From NCBI GenBank assembly GCA_047636495.1, contig JBLILH010000002.1, positions 161,967-225,966 of the forward strand: a stretch of 64,000 bases of DNA, read 5' to 3'. The notes below the pieces were generated by a model. The model had not been told where the DNA came from, made no database searches, and saw only the letters and a program-made list of their open reading frames with translations. A program made the translations under genes and the position numbers. Below are positions 44,160 to 54,228 of the stretch, piece by piece. Every line of letters begins with the position of its first letter. The first letter of the stretch is position 1. The DNA comes from Endobugula sp047636495. Its GTDB lineage: Bacteria > Pseudomonadota > Gammaproteobacteria > Pseudomonadales > Cellvibrionaceae.

Positions 44160-45149
44160 TTAGGCAGTAAAATGTTGATAACCTTTTGGTTGTTGTGAAA
44201 GTAGAGAGTGTGTAGAGAGAGAGTAAGGTACGCCGCCTGCATAGCATTGCACGCCTTCACTTGCCGCCACAACGGAGCCAATTTCAGCGATGGATATACC
44301 CTTTTCTTTTGCTAGCGCTGCAATATCTGGGAGCGTCGCGTCGCTTACCGTAAAAAGCAACTGATAATCATCGCCACCTGCTAGCGCCCAAGTACGAACC
44401 ACATCAAGGTCATATTGCTGTAAGTAATGGTGTATTGGCAATCGGTCTACGTCTATGACTAACCCTACCTCGCTAGCATCCGCAATATGTTGCGCGTCAG
44501 CTAACAAACCATCAGATATATCAATTGCCGCACGTGCAAAAGGAGCTAACGCTTTGCCCAGCTCAATTTGAGGTAGCGGTCGATAGAAGCGGGACAATAA
44601 ATATTTTTTCGCCTCAGCTGAGGGATCAATGTTGTGTTGAATCGCCGCCAATGCAGCTGCTCCATCCCCAACACAACCGCTCACAAAAAGTCGGTCACCG
44701 ATGTTAGCACTATCTCGTCTTAGTACTTGGTCTATTGCAACAGCGCCGTGCACTTGAATTGTTATTGTTAGTGGTCCCTGCGTGGTATCTCCACCAATAA
44801 GATCCATATCAAACTGATCGGCCAAGTCAAATAAGCCACGACTAAATTCAGCGAGCCACTCTTTATCTATTCCTGGTAAGGTTAATCCTAGAGTAAACCA
44901 CAGGGGGGTAGCGCCCATCGCAGCAAGATCGCTTACCGTGGTACACATTGCCCGGGTTGCTATATGATAAGGAGTTGCAAATTCAGGAAAATGCCTACCT
45001 GCCACTAAGGTATCCATGGATACCACGAGATGCTGATTTTCAGGAATAGATAAAATAGCACAATCATCGCCAATACTTTTAACCACCGACGCGTGTTTTG
45101 CTTGACGGGTGAAATACTGTTTGATTAACTCAAATTCATTCAGAGACAT
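44160..45149 (-). CDS. thiL: Thiamine-monophosphate kinase
   Basis: Phosphorylates thiamine phosphate to thiamine diphosphate. Motifs: SIGDDCAILSI, VVSMDTLVAGRHFP, ATRAMCTTVSDLAAMGATPL, LIGGDTTQGPLTITI, and AIDISDGLLADAQHI. The 329-aa length is normal and the C-terminus KGYQHF is as in relatives. It lies between nusB and pgpA as in many gammaproteobacteria. Confidence 0.96.
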   Translation of the reverse strand: MSLNEFELIKQYFTRQAKHASVVKSIGDDCAILSIPENQHLVVSMDTLVAGRHFPEFATPYHIATRAMCTTVSDLAAMGATPLWFTLGLTLPGIDKEWLAEFSRGLFDLADQFDMDLIGGDTTQGPLTITIQVHGAVAIDQVLRRDSANIGDRLFVSGCVGDGAAALAAIQHNIDPSAEAKKYLLSRFYRPLPQIELGKALAPFARAAIDISDGLLADAQHIADASEVGLVIDVDRLPIHHYLQQYDLDVVRTWALAGGDDYQLLFTVSDATLPDIAALAKEKGISIAEIGSVVAASEGVQCYAGGVPYSLSTHSLLSQQPKGYQHFTA

Positions 45150-45225
45150 TGGCCATCCAGTCCCGCACCCCAGCGTTACACCACATAAAACGTTAACGGC
45201 AAAAGTTCAATAATACTGATAAGAT

Positions 45226-45669
45226 TTAACCTCTTTCTGCTTTCACTTCAACCGCTCGTAAACTCACGGCTAATTTATCCAACACACCATTAATGAATTT
45301 AAAGCTGTCGGTGGCGCCAAATTTTTTCGCTAACGATACAGATTCATTAATAACGACTTTATAAGGCACGTCAATTCGGTACATCAGTTCGTAGGTCGAG
45401 AGGCGCAGTAATGACAGTGTAATAGGGTCTAGTTCGGCAACGCTTCTGTCTTGCAAGTAAGGGAAATAGGTCTCATCTAACTCCGATGCTTTGGCTGGCA
45501 CTTGATGTACTAACTCATGAAAATAATCTACATCCGTATGTGTCATATCATTATCTACATGAAATTCAGCTTCAATTTCATTTAAAGCAGCACCGGTCAT
45601 ACTCCATTGATAGAGAGCTTGCATACCAAAGTGGCGTGCTTTACGACGAGTGGCGGGGGAAACTTTCAT
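45226..45669 (-). CDS. nusB: Transcription antitermination factor NusB
   Basis: NusB binds boxA RNA with NusE. The start ATG at 45669 gives MKVSPATRRKARHFGMQALY, the usual beginning (147 aa). Later VLRLSTYEL-like LLRLSTYELMYRIDVPYKVV, NESVSLAKKFGATDSFKFIN and GVLDKLA fit the family. An upstream ATG at 45708 is less likely. Confidence 0.96.
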   Translation of the reverse strand: MKVSPATRRKARHFGMQALYQWSMTGAALNEIEAEFHVDNDMTHTDVDYFHELVHQVPAKASELDETYFPYLQDRSVAELDPITLSLLRLSTYELMYRIDVPYKVVINESVSLAKKFGATDSFKFINGVLDKLAVSLRAVEVKAERG

Positions 45670-45769
45670 GAATATACTCTTTAATTGTGGCAGCAAACCG
45701 CACCGCATATTTTGACACTAGCCATCACACTTTAATGGCAACACTAGCAAATATATGATAAATATAAAT

Positions 45770-46261
45770 TTACTTCGCTGGCGGCAGGCTAGCCTTCCAA
45801 CGTAATAATTCTGTCAGAGCAAACACTGCTTCAACTCCTTTATTGGCAACCGTATTATCCGAGCGTTTTTGCGCGTCGGCAATACATCTCACACCGATAA
45901 CTTCGTTAATAATAGGCTTATGATATCGATCACTCACACGACCGAAGCCATCCACTACATTTTGCATCACATTATCATCGTGAGTGGTATCGCCCTTTAG
46001 CACTACACCAAATGCAATCACCGCATCTAACTCACTATCGTTTTCAAACAAACAACGTGCAGCATAGGGTAACTCTAAAGAACCTGGCAAGGTATGAGTA
46101 AAAATATTTTGCTCGTCAACGCCCGCTCTGATTAATTCAGCAACAGCACGCTCAACCATACTATTCACACAATCGGGATGCCACATCGAGGCAATAATCG
46201 CAATACGTGCTTCAGGGATAACATGGAATTCGCTTACAGGTTTAGGTAAGAATCCGGCCAT
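45770..46261 (-). CDS. ribH: 6,7-dimethyl-8-ribityllumazine synthase
   Basis: Penultimate step of riboflavin synthesis. The 163-aa protein has VEL-type GSLELPYAARCLF, VIAFGVVLKGDTTHDD (with the catalytic His) and FALTELLRW. It follows the RibB-type gene and precedes nusB, the normal order. Confidence 0.95.
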   Translation of the reverse strand: MAGFLPKPVSEFHVIPEARIAIIASMWHPDCVNSMVERAVAELIRAGVDEQNIFTHTLPGSLELPYAARCLFENDSELDAVIAFGVVLKGDTTHDDNVMQNVVDGFGRVSDRYHKPIINEVIGVRCIADAQKRSDNTVANKGVEAVFALTELLRWKASLPPAK

Positions 46262-46309
46262 AACAATATGTCTTTGAGTTGATTTTTTAACTGCACGTTT
46301 TAAAAAATG

Positions 46310-47422
46310 CTATTCGGGATTAGATATAACATCGACCACTTCGAGGTCAAAACCTGATAGCGCAGAGAATTTCATTGGCGCAGACATAAGGCGCATTTTC
46401 TTCACCCCCATATCACGCAAAATTTGCGCACCCGTACCGACTTGACGATAGACCGTGTCTTGAGAGACCGTTTGCTGCACACCCGTTAACATTGATTCAA
46501 TACGATTTTCAATGTCGCTACTATTTTCTTCATAACATATTAACACAACAACGCCACTATCTTCTTTTTCAACTTGCACCATTGCATCGTGAAACGTCCA
46601 CGATTTGAACTCGGCATCTTGTTTTTCGATGGACAGCAAATCCCTAGCGGTATCTAGTAAATGCACTCGAACTAACGTGGGTTCATCTTCACTTATTTCA
46701 CCTTTAGCGAAAGCGAAGTGCATATCACCACACACAACATCACGATACGTCGATAATGAAAACTGTCCATAACGTGTTTTAACTGAACGCTGATTAATAC
46801 ATTCGACTGTTTTCTCGGTGACTGAACGGTAATGAATTAAGTCAGCAATCGTACCAATTTTTAAATCGTGCTGCTCTGCAAATTGCTCTAAGTCTGGTCG
46901 GCGAGCCATCGTGCCGTCTTGATTCATTATTTCGACAATCGCAGCAGCAGGTTCGTAACCAGCTAATTTTGACAAGTCACAGCCGGCTTCGGTATGCCCC
47001 GCACGGCTTAATACCCCACCAGGTCGAGCCATTAATGGAAAAATATGCCCAGGCTGAACGATGCTTTTAGGGCTAGCATTGCGCGCGACGGCAGCGCGAA
47101 CCGTTTTCGCACGGTCACCCGCCGATATACCGGTGGTAACGCCTTCGGCGGCCTCGATCGATAGCGTAAAGTTAGTCGCGTATTGCTCGCGGTTGTCGTG
47201 GACCATCAACGGTAAATCAAGTAAGCGACAACGCTGCTCTGTTAATGTAAGACAGACTAGGCCACGCGCATGGGTCGCCATAAAATTAATATCTTCAGCG
47301 CGGACTTTTTCTGCCGCCATGACCAAATCGCCTTCATTTTCGCGGTCTTCGTCATCCATTAGGATGACCATTTTACCTAAACGAATATCTTCTACTAATT
47401 CTTCAATGGTATTGAGTTTCAT
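46310..47422 (-). CDS. ribB: 3,4-dihydroxy-2-butanone-4-phosphate synthase with degenerate GTP-cyclohydrolase-II-like tail (RibBX type)
   Basis: The N-terminal 200 residues form a complete RibB: MDDEDRENEGDLVMAAEKV, HARGLVCL, GISAGDRAKTVRAAV and RAGHTEAGCDLSKLAGYEP. It makes the four-carbon unit of riboflavin. The C-terminal 160 residues follow the shape of GTP cyclohydrolase II, but the zinc-binding segment with three Cys is replaced by VHLLDTARDLLSIEKQDAE, so that half should be inactive. A separate RibA is then needed elsewhere in the genome. I see no FMN riboswitch upstream; the gene is internal to the operon. Confidence 0.9.
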   Translation of the reverse strand: MKLNTIEELVEDIRLGKMVILMDDEDRENEGDLVMAAEKVRAEDINFMATHARGLVCLTLTEQRCRLLDLPLMVHDNREQYATNFTLSIEAAEGVTTGISAGDRAKTVRAAVARNASPKSIVQPGHIFPLMARPGGVLSRAGHTEAGCDLSKLAGYEPAAAIVEIMNQDGTMARRPDLEQFAEQHDLKIGTIADLIHYRSVTEKTVECINQRSVKTRYGQFSLSTYRDVVCGDMHFAFAKGEISEDEPTLVRVHLLDTARDLLSIEKQDAEFKSWTFHDAMVQVEKEDSGVVVLICYEENSSDIENRIESMLTGVQQTVSQDTVYRQVGTGAQILRDMGVKKMRLMSAPMKFSALSGFDLEVVDVISNPE

Positions 47423-47494
47423 ATTATCTCTTTACAATGACTGTTGTCTAATAGGCCTCCATGGCCAACCTAACTTTATTTAACTCTGCTCAGC

Positions 47495-48112
47495 CTAGAC
47501 CGCGTTCGGCTCGGCGGCTTTATCGCCCAGCAACAAACGCTCTAAATAACGTGCGATGACATCCACTTCCAAATTCACTTTTGTCCCTGGCTGGTATCGC
47601 CCCATGACCGTATTATTAATGGTGTGAGGAACAATATTGACGTCGAATTCGCAGCCATTCACCGAGTTAACAGTGAGACTAGTACCGTCAATCGTGATTG
47701 AGCCTTTGTGTGCAATATACTTTGCCATTGTTGTCGGCACACGCACTAGAAAACGCTCCGAACGTGCATCGGGATGACGACTAATTACTTCTCCTATTCC
47801 GTCTACATGTCCGCTCACTATATGTCCACCTAAACGACTTTCTGGTGTGAGTGCTCGCTCTAAATTAACCGTAGTATCGGGTTGCCACTCTCTAATCGTC
47901 GTCGAGTCCAATGATTCTACCGACACATCCACGCAATAGCCTGTCGCCGTTTTTTCTGTCACAGTAAGGCATACGCCATTGGTCGCTATCGAGTCGCCAA
48001 GCTGTACCGCATCCATCGGTAAGCTCGCGGTATCGATATGCAGGCGCACATCGCCACCCACTGGCTCAACCGCCACCACTTTACCAACTGCCTCTATAAT
48101 TCCAGTGAACAT
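47495..48112 (-). CDS. ribE: Riboflavin synthase, alpha subunit type
   Basis: Last step of riboflavin synthesis. It begins MFTGIIEAVGKVVAVEPVGG and has two similar lumazine-binding halves with LGDSIATNGVCLTVTEKT in the first and GSITIDGTSLTVNSV in the second, plus GGHIVSGHVDGIGEV. 205 aa is normal. Confidence 0.96.
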   Translation of the reverse strand: MFTGIIEAVGKVVAVEPVGGDVRLHIDTASLPMDAVQLGDSIATNGVCLTVTEKTATGYCVDVSVESLDSTTIREWQPDTTVNLERALTPESRLGGHIVSGHVDGIGEVISRHPDARSERFLVRVPTTMAKYIAHKGSITIDGTSLTVNSVNGCEFDVNIVPHTINNTVMGRYQPGTKVNLEVDVIARYLERLLLGDKAAEPNAV

Positions 48113-48259
48113 TTTCGCATCCTTATTCTTAATAACCTGCTGTTAATAACTTATTTTGAATACCTTGGACTTATACCTTATGTCGATAACGTATTTACAC
48201 ACCAATTGTACATGCTGCTTAAATATACAATGGTGCGTTTGACTGTTACCGACGGTAAG

Positions 48260-49486
48260 CTATTCAGCTCCACGCCTATTCAATGTAGCAGTTATACGCA
48301 CATCGTTACCGATCATACGATGATCGATAACGGTTAATTGTTGTTTTTCACTCATTTGGTTTAATGGCCATGCAGCTAATGGCCGCGCATCACTACCCAT
48401 CAATATCGGGGCTTGATAGATGATCAGCTCGTCAATAAGTTGCCCTTGCAAAAAGCTACCTAAGAGCCGCGCTCCCGTTTCTAGCAGCACATCATTACAC
48501 TCATAGCGTTCTGCAAGCACCGACAACACGCGCTCTAGATTCACCCCACTCGCTACCGCAGGTACTTTTTCAACTGTCACACCCTTAGGGTAACGCGCTA
48601 ACAGCAATGTTATGTGTTCTTCACTGGCCTGCTCAGCGGCAAAAACAACCACACTTGTTTCGCGCCATTGGCGATCTATTGCGCCATCATCAACACCGTC
48701 AAATATTGCGGCATGAGCATACTCGTCTTCGGCAAGACGCAACTGACTGTCCAGCACCACTCGCAGTGGTGGACGACATAACACATCGTCAATGTTATCT
48801 AGTGTCGAGCCTTCTGCTCTTACTGTCAGGCGACTATTATCATGAATGATTGAGTCTACCCCGGTAATCACCGCACAACTCCGTGCGCGTAATCGTTGTA
48901 CATCTTGGCGGGCGGCATAGCCGGTAATCCACTGACTTTCACCGTTTTTCATTGCGGTGCGTCCATCAACACTGATAGCAATCTTCGCACTGACCCGCGG
49001 TCGATCACACTGCATTCTCGTGATGAAACCTTTATTGGTCGCCTGCGCTTGATCTAGCAATAATGGCCCATCAACAACACAGCCCGCTTGACGTAATATC
49101 TCCAGGCCCCTGCCTGCCACCAGCGGATTAGGGTCTTCCATACCGTACACTACCCGAACAACACCATTGTCACTATCGGCCAATGCTAGCGCGCAGGCAC
49201 CCGTGCGACCTTGGTGAGCACAGGGCTCAAGTGTCACATATGCCGTGATATCACCCGCTGGTACTGACGGTTCCTTGATGAGTTGCTGCAGTGCATGTAT
49301 TTCAGCATGAGCGTCTCCCGAGCGATAATGCCAGCCTTCAGCGATAACGTGCCCTTCTTTTACCAACACACAACCCACACAGGGGTTTGGACGAGTGGTG
49401 TAGCGGCCTTTTTCGGCGAGTTGTAGCGCGCGCGACATAAACCGGTAGTCGTCAGCAGACGCGGTGAAGGATGCAGCGAAAATCAT
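48260..49486 (-). CDS. ribD: Bifunctional riboflavin deaminase/reductase RibD
   Basis: The N-terminal deaminase has the zinc motifs DAHAEIHALQQL and TLEPCAHQGRTGACALAL. The C-terminal reductase begins RPRVSAKIAISVDGRTAMKN and includes DVLLETGARLLGSFL. It does the second and third steps of the pathway. 408 aa is slightly longer than usual. It lies three bases after nrdR. Confidence 0.95.
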   Translation of the reverse strand: MIFAASFTASADDYRFMSRALQLAEKGRYTTRPNPCVGCVLVKEGHVIAEGWHYRSGDAHAEIHALQQLIKEPSVPAGDITAYVTLEPCAHQGRTGACALALADSDNGVVRVVYGMEDPNPLVAGRGLEILRQAGCVVDGPLLLDQAQATNKGFITRMQCDRPRVSAKIAISVDGRTAMKNGESQWITGYAARQDVQRLRARSCAVITGVDSIIHDNSRLTVRAEGSTLDNIDDVLCRPPLRVVLDSQLRLAEDEYAHAAIFDGVDDGAIDRQWRETSVVVFAAEQASEEHITLLLARYPKGVTVEKVPAVASGVNLERVLSVLAERYECNDVLLETGARLLGSFLQGQLIDELIIYQAPILMGSDARPLAAWPLNQMSEKQQLTVIDHRMIGNDVRITATLNRRGAE

Positions 49487-49489
49487 GTG

Positions 49490-49951
49490 CTAGCTAACCT
49501 CTGGCTTTTCTAAACGGTCTAGCTCTTCACGAAATTCATTAATATCTTTAAAACGACGATACACCGAAGCAAAACGAACATAGGCGACTTCGTCTAATTC
49601 GCGTAGTTGTTCCATCACTTTTTGGCCAATCACTAGCGCGGCAATTTCACGTTCGCCAGTACTTTGCAAATAGTGTTTGATTTGGTTGACCGAGGACTCT
49701 ACCGCTTCAGCACTGACTGGACGCTTTTCTAATGCGCGGTGCAGACCGGCTCTTAACTTATTTTCATCGAAAGGTTCACGCGAGGCATCTTGTTTAATCA
49801 CGCGTGGCATTAATAGCTCAGCAATCTCGTAAGTAGTGAAACGCTCATGGCAAGATAAGCATTGACGGCGACGGCGTATTTGGTCGCCATCCGCCACTAA
49901 ACGCGAATCAATGACTTTGGTATCATCGGTACTACAAAAAGGGCAATGCAT
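49490..49951 (-). CDS. nrdR: Ribonucleotide reductase regulator NrdR
   Basis: A repressor of nrd genes. From the ATG at 49951 it starts MHCPFCSTDDTKVIDSRL, followed by RRRRQCLSCHERFTTYEIAE (zinc ribbon) and an ATP-cone domain with VIKQDASREPFDENKLRAGL. 153 aa is normal. It begins the nrdR-rib operon. Confidence 0.96.
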   Translation of the reverse strand: MHCPFCSTDDTKVIDSRLVADGDQIRRRRQCLSCHERFTTYEIAELLMPRVIKQDASREPFDENKLRAGLHRALEKRPVSAEAVESSVNQIKHYLQSTGEREIAALVIGQKVMEQLRELDEVAYVRFASVYRRFKDINEFREELDRLEKPEVS

Positions 49952-50062
49952 CACACGTCTCCCATTCAAAGGGCGACATAATACCATAGACTGCCTCTAG
50001 GAGCCTGTTCATTGCTTAAGTAAGCACTAACGGGGGAAAACACCGACAATAAACAGCATCTC

Positions 50063-50470
50063 CTAACTCGGCTGTCGCTGATGGATCACGACACCCGCTG
50101 GAATCGTATACTCGTTCGGCTTCTCGGATACCCACACATGTCCCGAAGGCGTAAAAACTGAGAACACATCGACACCTACAGGCTTTAACGTAAGTTTAAT
50201 CATATCTGGGGCATCAGGATAAACCCGATTGCCGCAGGTTGAGCAAAAACGACAAACATTGCGATTACCACTGTCTGCTAGACGCTCCCACTCAAGCATT
50301 TCACCGTCAAACGCAATAGCCTCTGCATCCACCATGGCAGTAACACTGAACGGGCTGGTCGATAATGTTGGCACGCTTGGCAATGGCAGGCCATCACTGC
50401 CTTTGGCTGCCGATGCAATACATAAAACACCGTACGCACTGGCATGACGCACTTATTGAAACGTCATCTC
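50063..50470 (-). pseudogene. GFA/CENP-V-family protein with frameshifts
   Basis: The C-terminal part (SPFSVTAMVDAEAIAFDGEM, then CRFCSTCGNRVYP) is a GFA domain. The expected N-terminal zinc motif CHCQACQ is present but in the next reading frame, after YVLHRQPKAVMA, and the first Cys pair (CQC) is in the third frame. At least two frameshifts are thus needed to rebuild the protein, so it is a pseudogene unless the sequence has errors here. Confidence 0.75.
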
Positions 50471-50567
50471 TTTCATTTTAACGATGCAGCATTATTGCTA
50501 AAATAACCGCCTGTAATAACCGCCTGTAATAACAGCGATCAACACTCCACCAACCACTAACAAAAAA

Positions 50568-50598
50568 AGCCACCTGAAAAACAGACGGCCTTTTTATT
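50568..50598. terminator. Terminator-like hairpin downstream of glyA
   Basis: AAAAAAAGCC at the left and GGCCTTTTTAT at the right flank a 15-base spacer. The A/T-flanked GGC stem is weak but has T tracts on both strands, so it could end glyA and also read-through from the other side. Confidence 0.5.
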
Positions 50599-50715
50599 GT
50601 CAACTACACGCTGCTTGCCACTACTTTGAATTACCGATGTATGGCTGAATAATGAATGAACTTTCAGTCACTAGTCATCAGCAGATGCGTAACAGAACAG
50701 CGTGTTAGCTCTAGG

Positions 50716-51978
50716 CTAGCCATACACGGGGAATTTTGCACAAACCGTCAGTACTTTTTGCTTCACCTCGGCAATGACTTTCTCAGAACTGCCATTTTCT
50801 AGCGACTCAAGTACGTCACAAATCCAATGCGTTAGCTCAATGGTCTCCGACTCACCGAAACCACGCGTAGTAATCGCGGGCGTCCCTAAACGCAAACCCG
50901 ATGTCACAAACGGTGAGCGCGGGTCATTAGGCACAGAGTTTTTATTGACCGTAATATAGGCTTGGCCTAATGCAGCATCAGCATCTTTACCCGAATACTC
51001 TTTACCAATTAGATCCACTAGCATTAGATGGTTTTCAGTGCCGTTAGAAACGATTTTAATGCCGCGATCCATAAAGGTTTTCGCCATCGCTTTCGCGTTC
51101 ACCACCACTTGTTTTTGGTATTCTTTAAACTCGTCGCTCATCGCCTCTTTAAAGCTAATGGCTTTTGCTGCAATTGCGTGCATCAGCGGGCCACCCTGAC
51201 CACCAGGGAATACCGCCGAGTTCAGTTTTTTCTCAATGTCTGGATTGGCTTTCGCCAAAATCAAACCACCGCGAGGGCCACGTAAGGTTTTGTGTGTGGT
51301 GGTGGTGGTGACGTCCGCAATTTGCACTGGGCTAGGATAAACACCCGCAGCGACTAAACCTGCGACATGCGCCATATCGACCAGTAAGTAAGCGCCCACT
51401 TTATCGGCGATATCACGAAAACGCTGCCAGTCCATAATTTGTGAATACGCAGAAAAACCCGCGATAATCATAGTCGGCTTGTGCTCTACGGCTAAACGCT
51501 CAACCTCATCATAATCCACCTCACCGGTTTCTATGTTTAGGCCGTACTGGATCGGGTTGTACGTTTTACCCGAAAAATTCACCGAAGCACCGTGCGTTAA
51601 ATGGCCACCGTGCGCTAAACTAAAACCTAAAATAGTGTCACCCGGCTTACACAACGCTTGGAATACCGCCGCATTCGCCTGAGAACCCGCATGAGGTTGC
51701 ACGTTAGCGTAGTCTGCACCAAACAAGGTTTTAGCGCGCTCAATCGCGAGCACTTCCGCTTGGTCAACATACTCACAACCGCCGTAATAACGCTTGCCCG
51801 GATAACCCTCGGCATATTTATTGGTCAACTTTGAACCCTGCGCAACCATCACCATTGGGCTGGTATAGTTTTCTGAAGCGATCAGCTCAATATGCTCTTC
51901 TTGGCGACGCTCTTCGGCTTGCATAGAAGCCCATAATTCAGGATCAAAGTTTTCGATGGTTTGTGACTTATCAAACAT
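50716..51978 (-). CDS. glyA: Serine hydroxymethyltransferase
   Basis: PLP enzyme that converts serine and tetrahydrofolate to glycine and methylene-tetrahydrofolate. From the ATG at 51978 it begins MFDKSQTIENFDPELWASMQ, with HIELIASENYTSP, KYAEGYPGKRYYGGCEYVD, and the PLP lysine in TTTTHKTLRGPRGG. 420 aa is normal. A longer frame from 52068 has no family match before this Met. An AGGTG sequence lies 10-14 bases upstream of the chosen start. Confidence 0.97.
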   Translation of the reverse strand: MFDKSQTIENFDPELWASMQAEERRQEEHIELIASENYTSPMVMVAQGSKLTNKYAEGYPGKRYYGGCEYVDQAEVLAIERAKTLFGADYANVQPHAGSQANAAVFQALCKPGDTILGFSLAHGGHLTHGASVNFSGKTYNPIQYGLNIETGEVDYDEVERLAVEHKPTMIIAGFSAYSQIMDWQRFRDIADKVGAYLLVDMAHVAGLVAAGVYPSPVQIADVTTTTTHKTLRGPRGGLILAKANPDIEKKLNSAVFPGGQGGPLMHAIAAKAISFKEAMSDEFKEYQKQVVVNAKAMAKTFMDRGIKIVSNGTENHLMLVDLIGKEYSGKDADAALGQAYITVNKNSVPNDPRSPFVTSGLRLGTPAITTRGFGESETIELTHWICDVLESLENGSSEKVIAEVKQKVLTVCAKFPVYG

Positions 51979-52749
51979 AGGGAATAGCACCTGCAGTTGA
52001 AGTGAATAAATAAATGTACGTGAGTATAATAGGTAAATATCTATAATAGGGTAAAAAACAAACCGCATTTTACACTATGAATAGTGCAAATCCTACTGAT
52101 GAAGTCGACGCTGACATTTCATCTATCGGTGTGGTTAATGGCGCAAGTAACCTCCGTCATATTCGTCCACAGATTGCGTTAATACCGGTCACTTAGGTTC
52201 ATGAGCGGCCTGCTATTGATTACGCTTACATCGAATGCATCAAAAGAGATACACCCTGCCTGTGTATGCTGGGGAAGCGTTAGCATTAACGACTAACCAA
52301 GTTTGAGGCCGTGTAAACCTCAATAGCCGCACGACACAGTAGCTATCTACCAATGATACGCGGTATCCCAAAAGTCAGCTTACCTTTTTGACGCTCTAGT
52401 TGACGCTCTTACCATCAACTATCTGCCGTAAAACACCGCCATGTCGCCATGACATACTCATCCTGATAAGTGCATGCAACGTAATGGTCTATAGAAAAAA
52501 GTGTACGGGAGTACACCGCAATATATAGTGGTAATTGTACGGATATAACAAAATCCAAAAAAATATTTGCGGGCAATCAGTGGCGACATCTATTATAGGC
52601 AAACATACTGAGTATGGGCAGCCTGGCATTGGATACGACCGATGCTTATAACACCCGGCACAATAATCCCATCGGGGTGATTAACACACCCAACTTGAGC
52701 TATTGAATAGCTCGTACCGGTATCGATACTGGCATTCTTCGGTAGTATT
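51979..52749. other. Non-coding stretch between glyA and the photolyase
   Basis: I see no supported gene in these 771 bases. The promoter of glyA must lie in the first 150. There is a 39-codon frame from 52077 without a ribosome-binding site, which I do not call. Position 52460 has TGATAAGTGCATGCA, a 15-base match to the inside of the GGACACCC element copy B, which may be chance. Confidence 0.45.
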
Positions 52750-54228
52750 ATGGCAATTAGTGTTGTTTGGCTCAAAAGAGATTTACGTTTAACCGATCAT
52801 GCACCGCTGCTGGCTGCGTCGCAAACGGGTTTGCCCGTGCTGTTGCTTTATTGCTTTGAACCGATATTATTAAATGACCCACACTATTCCGCTCGGCATT
52901 GGCGCTTTGTCAAACAGTCACTGAAGGATATTCAACAGCGAATCCCTAACAGAAGTGGTTATTGGGTAAAGGCGGATGCGCAACAGACGTTAGCTACACT
53001 GCACCGTGACTGTAACATCGCTCACCTGTTCTCTCATCAAGAAGTGGGGCTCAGCAATACCTTTGAGCGCGACATCGCTATTCAACGCTGGTGTGCCGAA
53101 CAAGATATAACGTGGCATGAAGAACCTTTTGGGGCGGTAGTGAGGGGTTTACGCCACCGTGTAGACTGGGACAAAAACTGGCAAACAATAATGAGGGCGC
53201 CACAAGCCACGGTGAATATCGGTGCGATAAATTGGTTTACTGACCACACGCTTCAAAGCTTACCGTTAACGACCCGAAATGATGTAACAAATTATTCAGA
53301 CATGTCACAACTTCACTACGATAGTTTGCCTTTTCAGTACGGCGGTGAAAACGCCGCAAAAGCAACGCTCCATTCGTTCTTTGAAAAACGCGGTCAAGCC
53401 TATGCCTACTCGCTTTCAAGCCCGGTATTAAGCCAAACACATTGCTCACGGCTTTCCGCCTATCTAGCGTGGGGAAATATTAGCTTACGCCAGGCATATC
53501 AGGCCGTGCTGTCTCACTGGAATACCCCTGATTGGCGTCGTAGCTTGGTCGCTCTTAGCTCTCGCCTTCACTGGCATTGCCATTTCATTCAAAAATTTGA
53601 GAGTGAATGTATAATGGAATTTCGACCGGTTAATCGAGGCTACGAAACATTGCCGCGAATCAAGGGGGAGATCGCTCAACAGCGTTTACAGGCATGGCAA
53701 CAAGGCCGCACAGGAATCCCCATGGTCGATGCCTGTATGCGCAGCTTGCACCATAGCGGCTACCTTAACTTCAGAATGCGAGCAATGCTAGTGAGTTTTT
53801 TGTGCCATCACCTTGGAGTAGATTGGCGACAAGGTGTGGAGCACTTAGCTCGGTTGTTTTTAGATTTTGAACCTGGCATTCATTACAGCCAGTTTCAAAT
53901 GCAAGCAGGCGTAACGGGCACCAACACTATTCGTATATATAACCCCGTTAAGCAAGGCCAAGAAAAAGATCCCGATGGCGCGTTCGTTAAACAATGGCTG
54001 CCGGAGCTGGCATGCCTACCAGAGTGTATGGTTCATACGCCCTGGCTATTAACCGACATGGAGCAGCTAATGTATGATTTCAGGCTAGGGATAGATTACC
54101 CAGAACCTATTGTCGATCTAAAAAAAAGCTACACGCAAGCCAAAGAATTGCTGTGGGAATGGCGCAACAGACCCCAAGTAAAAAAAGAAGCCAGGCGAAT
54201 ACTCAAACGGCATGTAAGGCCGAATTGA
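52750..54228 (+). CDS. Photolyase/cryptochrome-family FAD protein
   Basis: 492 residues. The N-terminal domain starts VVWLKRDLRLTDHAPLLAAS (antenna-binding Rossmann fold). The C-terminal domain has the FAD-binding sequence with GRTGIPMVDACMRSLHHSGYL then NFRMRAMLVSFLCHHLGVDW and GTNTIRIYNPVKQGQEKDPD. The conserved Trp-rich electron path is likely. The segment FIQKFESECIMEFRPVNRGY marks a bacterial subgroup close to cryptochromes, so it may repair CPD dimers or act in signalling; I cannot decide. Confidence 0.9.
   Translation: MAISVVWLKRDLRLTDHAPLLAASQTGLPVLLLYCFEPILLNDPHYSARHWRFVKQSLKDIQQRIPNRSGYWVKADAQQTLATLHRDCNIAHLFSHQEVGLSNTFERDIAIQRWCAEQDITWHEEPFGAVVRGLRHRVDWDKNWQTIMRAPQATVNIGAINWFTDHTLQSLPLTTRNDVTNYSDMSQLHYDSLPFQYGGENAAKATLHSFFEKRGQAYAYSLSSPVLSQTHCSRLSAYLAWGNISLRQAYQAVLSHWNTPDWRRSLVALSSRLHWHCHFIQKFESECIMEFRPVNRGYETLPRIKGEIAQQRLQAWQQGRTGIPMVDACMRSLHHSGYLNFRMRAMLVSFLCHHLGVDWRQGVEHLARLFLDFEPGIHYSQFQMQAGVTGTNTIRIYNPVKQGQEKDPDGAFVKQWLPELACLPECMVHTPWLLTDMEQLMYDFRLGIDYPEPIVDLKKSYTQAKELLWEWRNRPQVKKEARRILKRHVRPN

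Noticed and set aside
46310..48260. FMN riboswitch in the riboflavin operon
   Set aside because: The rib genes are closely spaced within the operon and no RFN-like conserved stems were seen.
52077..52196. 39-codon frame upstream of glyA on the plus strand
   Set aside because: No ribosome-binding site and no recognisable sequence; length is within chance.
52460..52475. TGATAAGTGCATGCA as a further copy of the GGACACCC element
   Set aside because: Only 15 bases match and no flanking similarity was seen.
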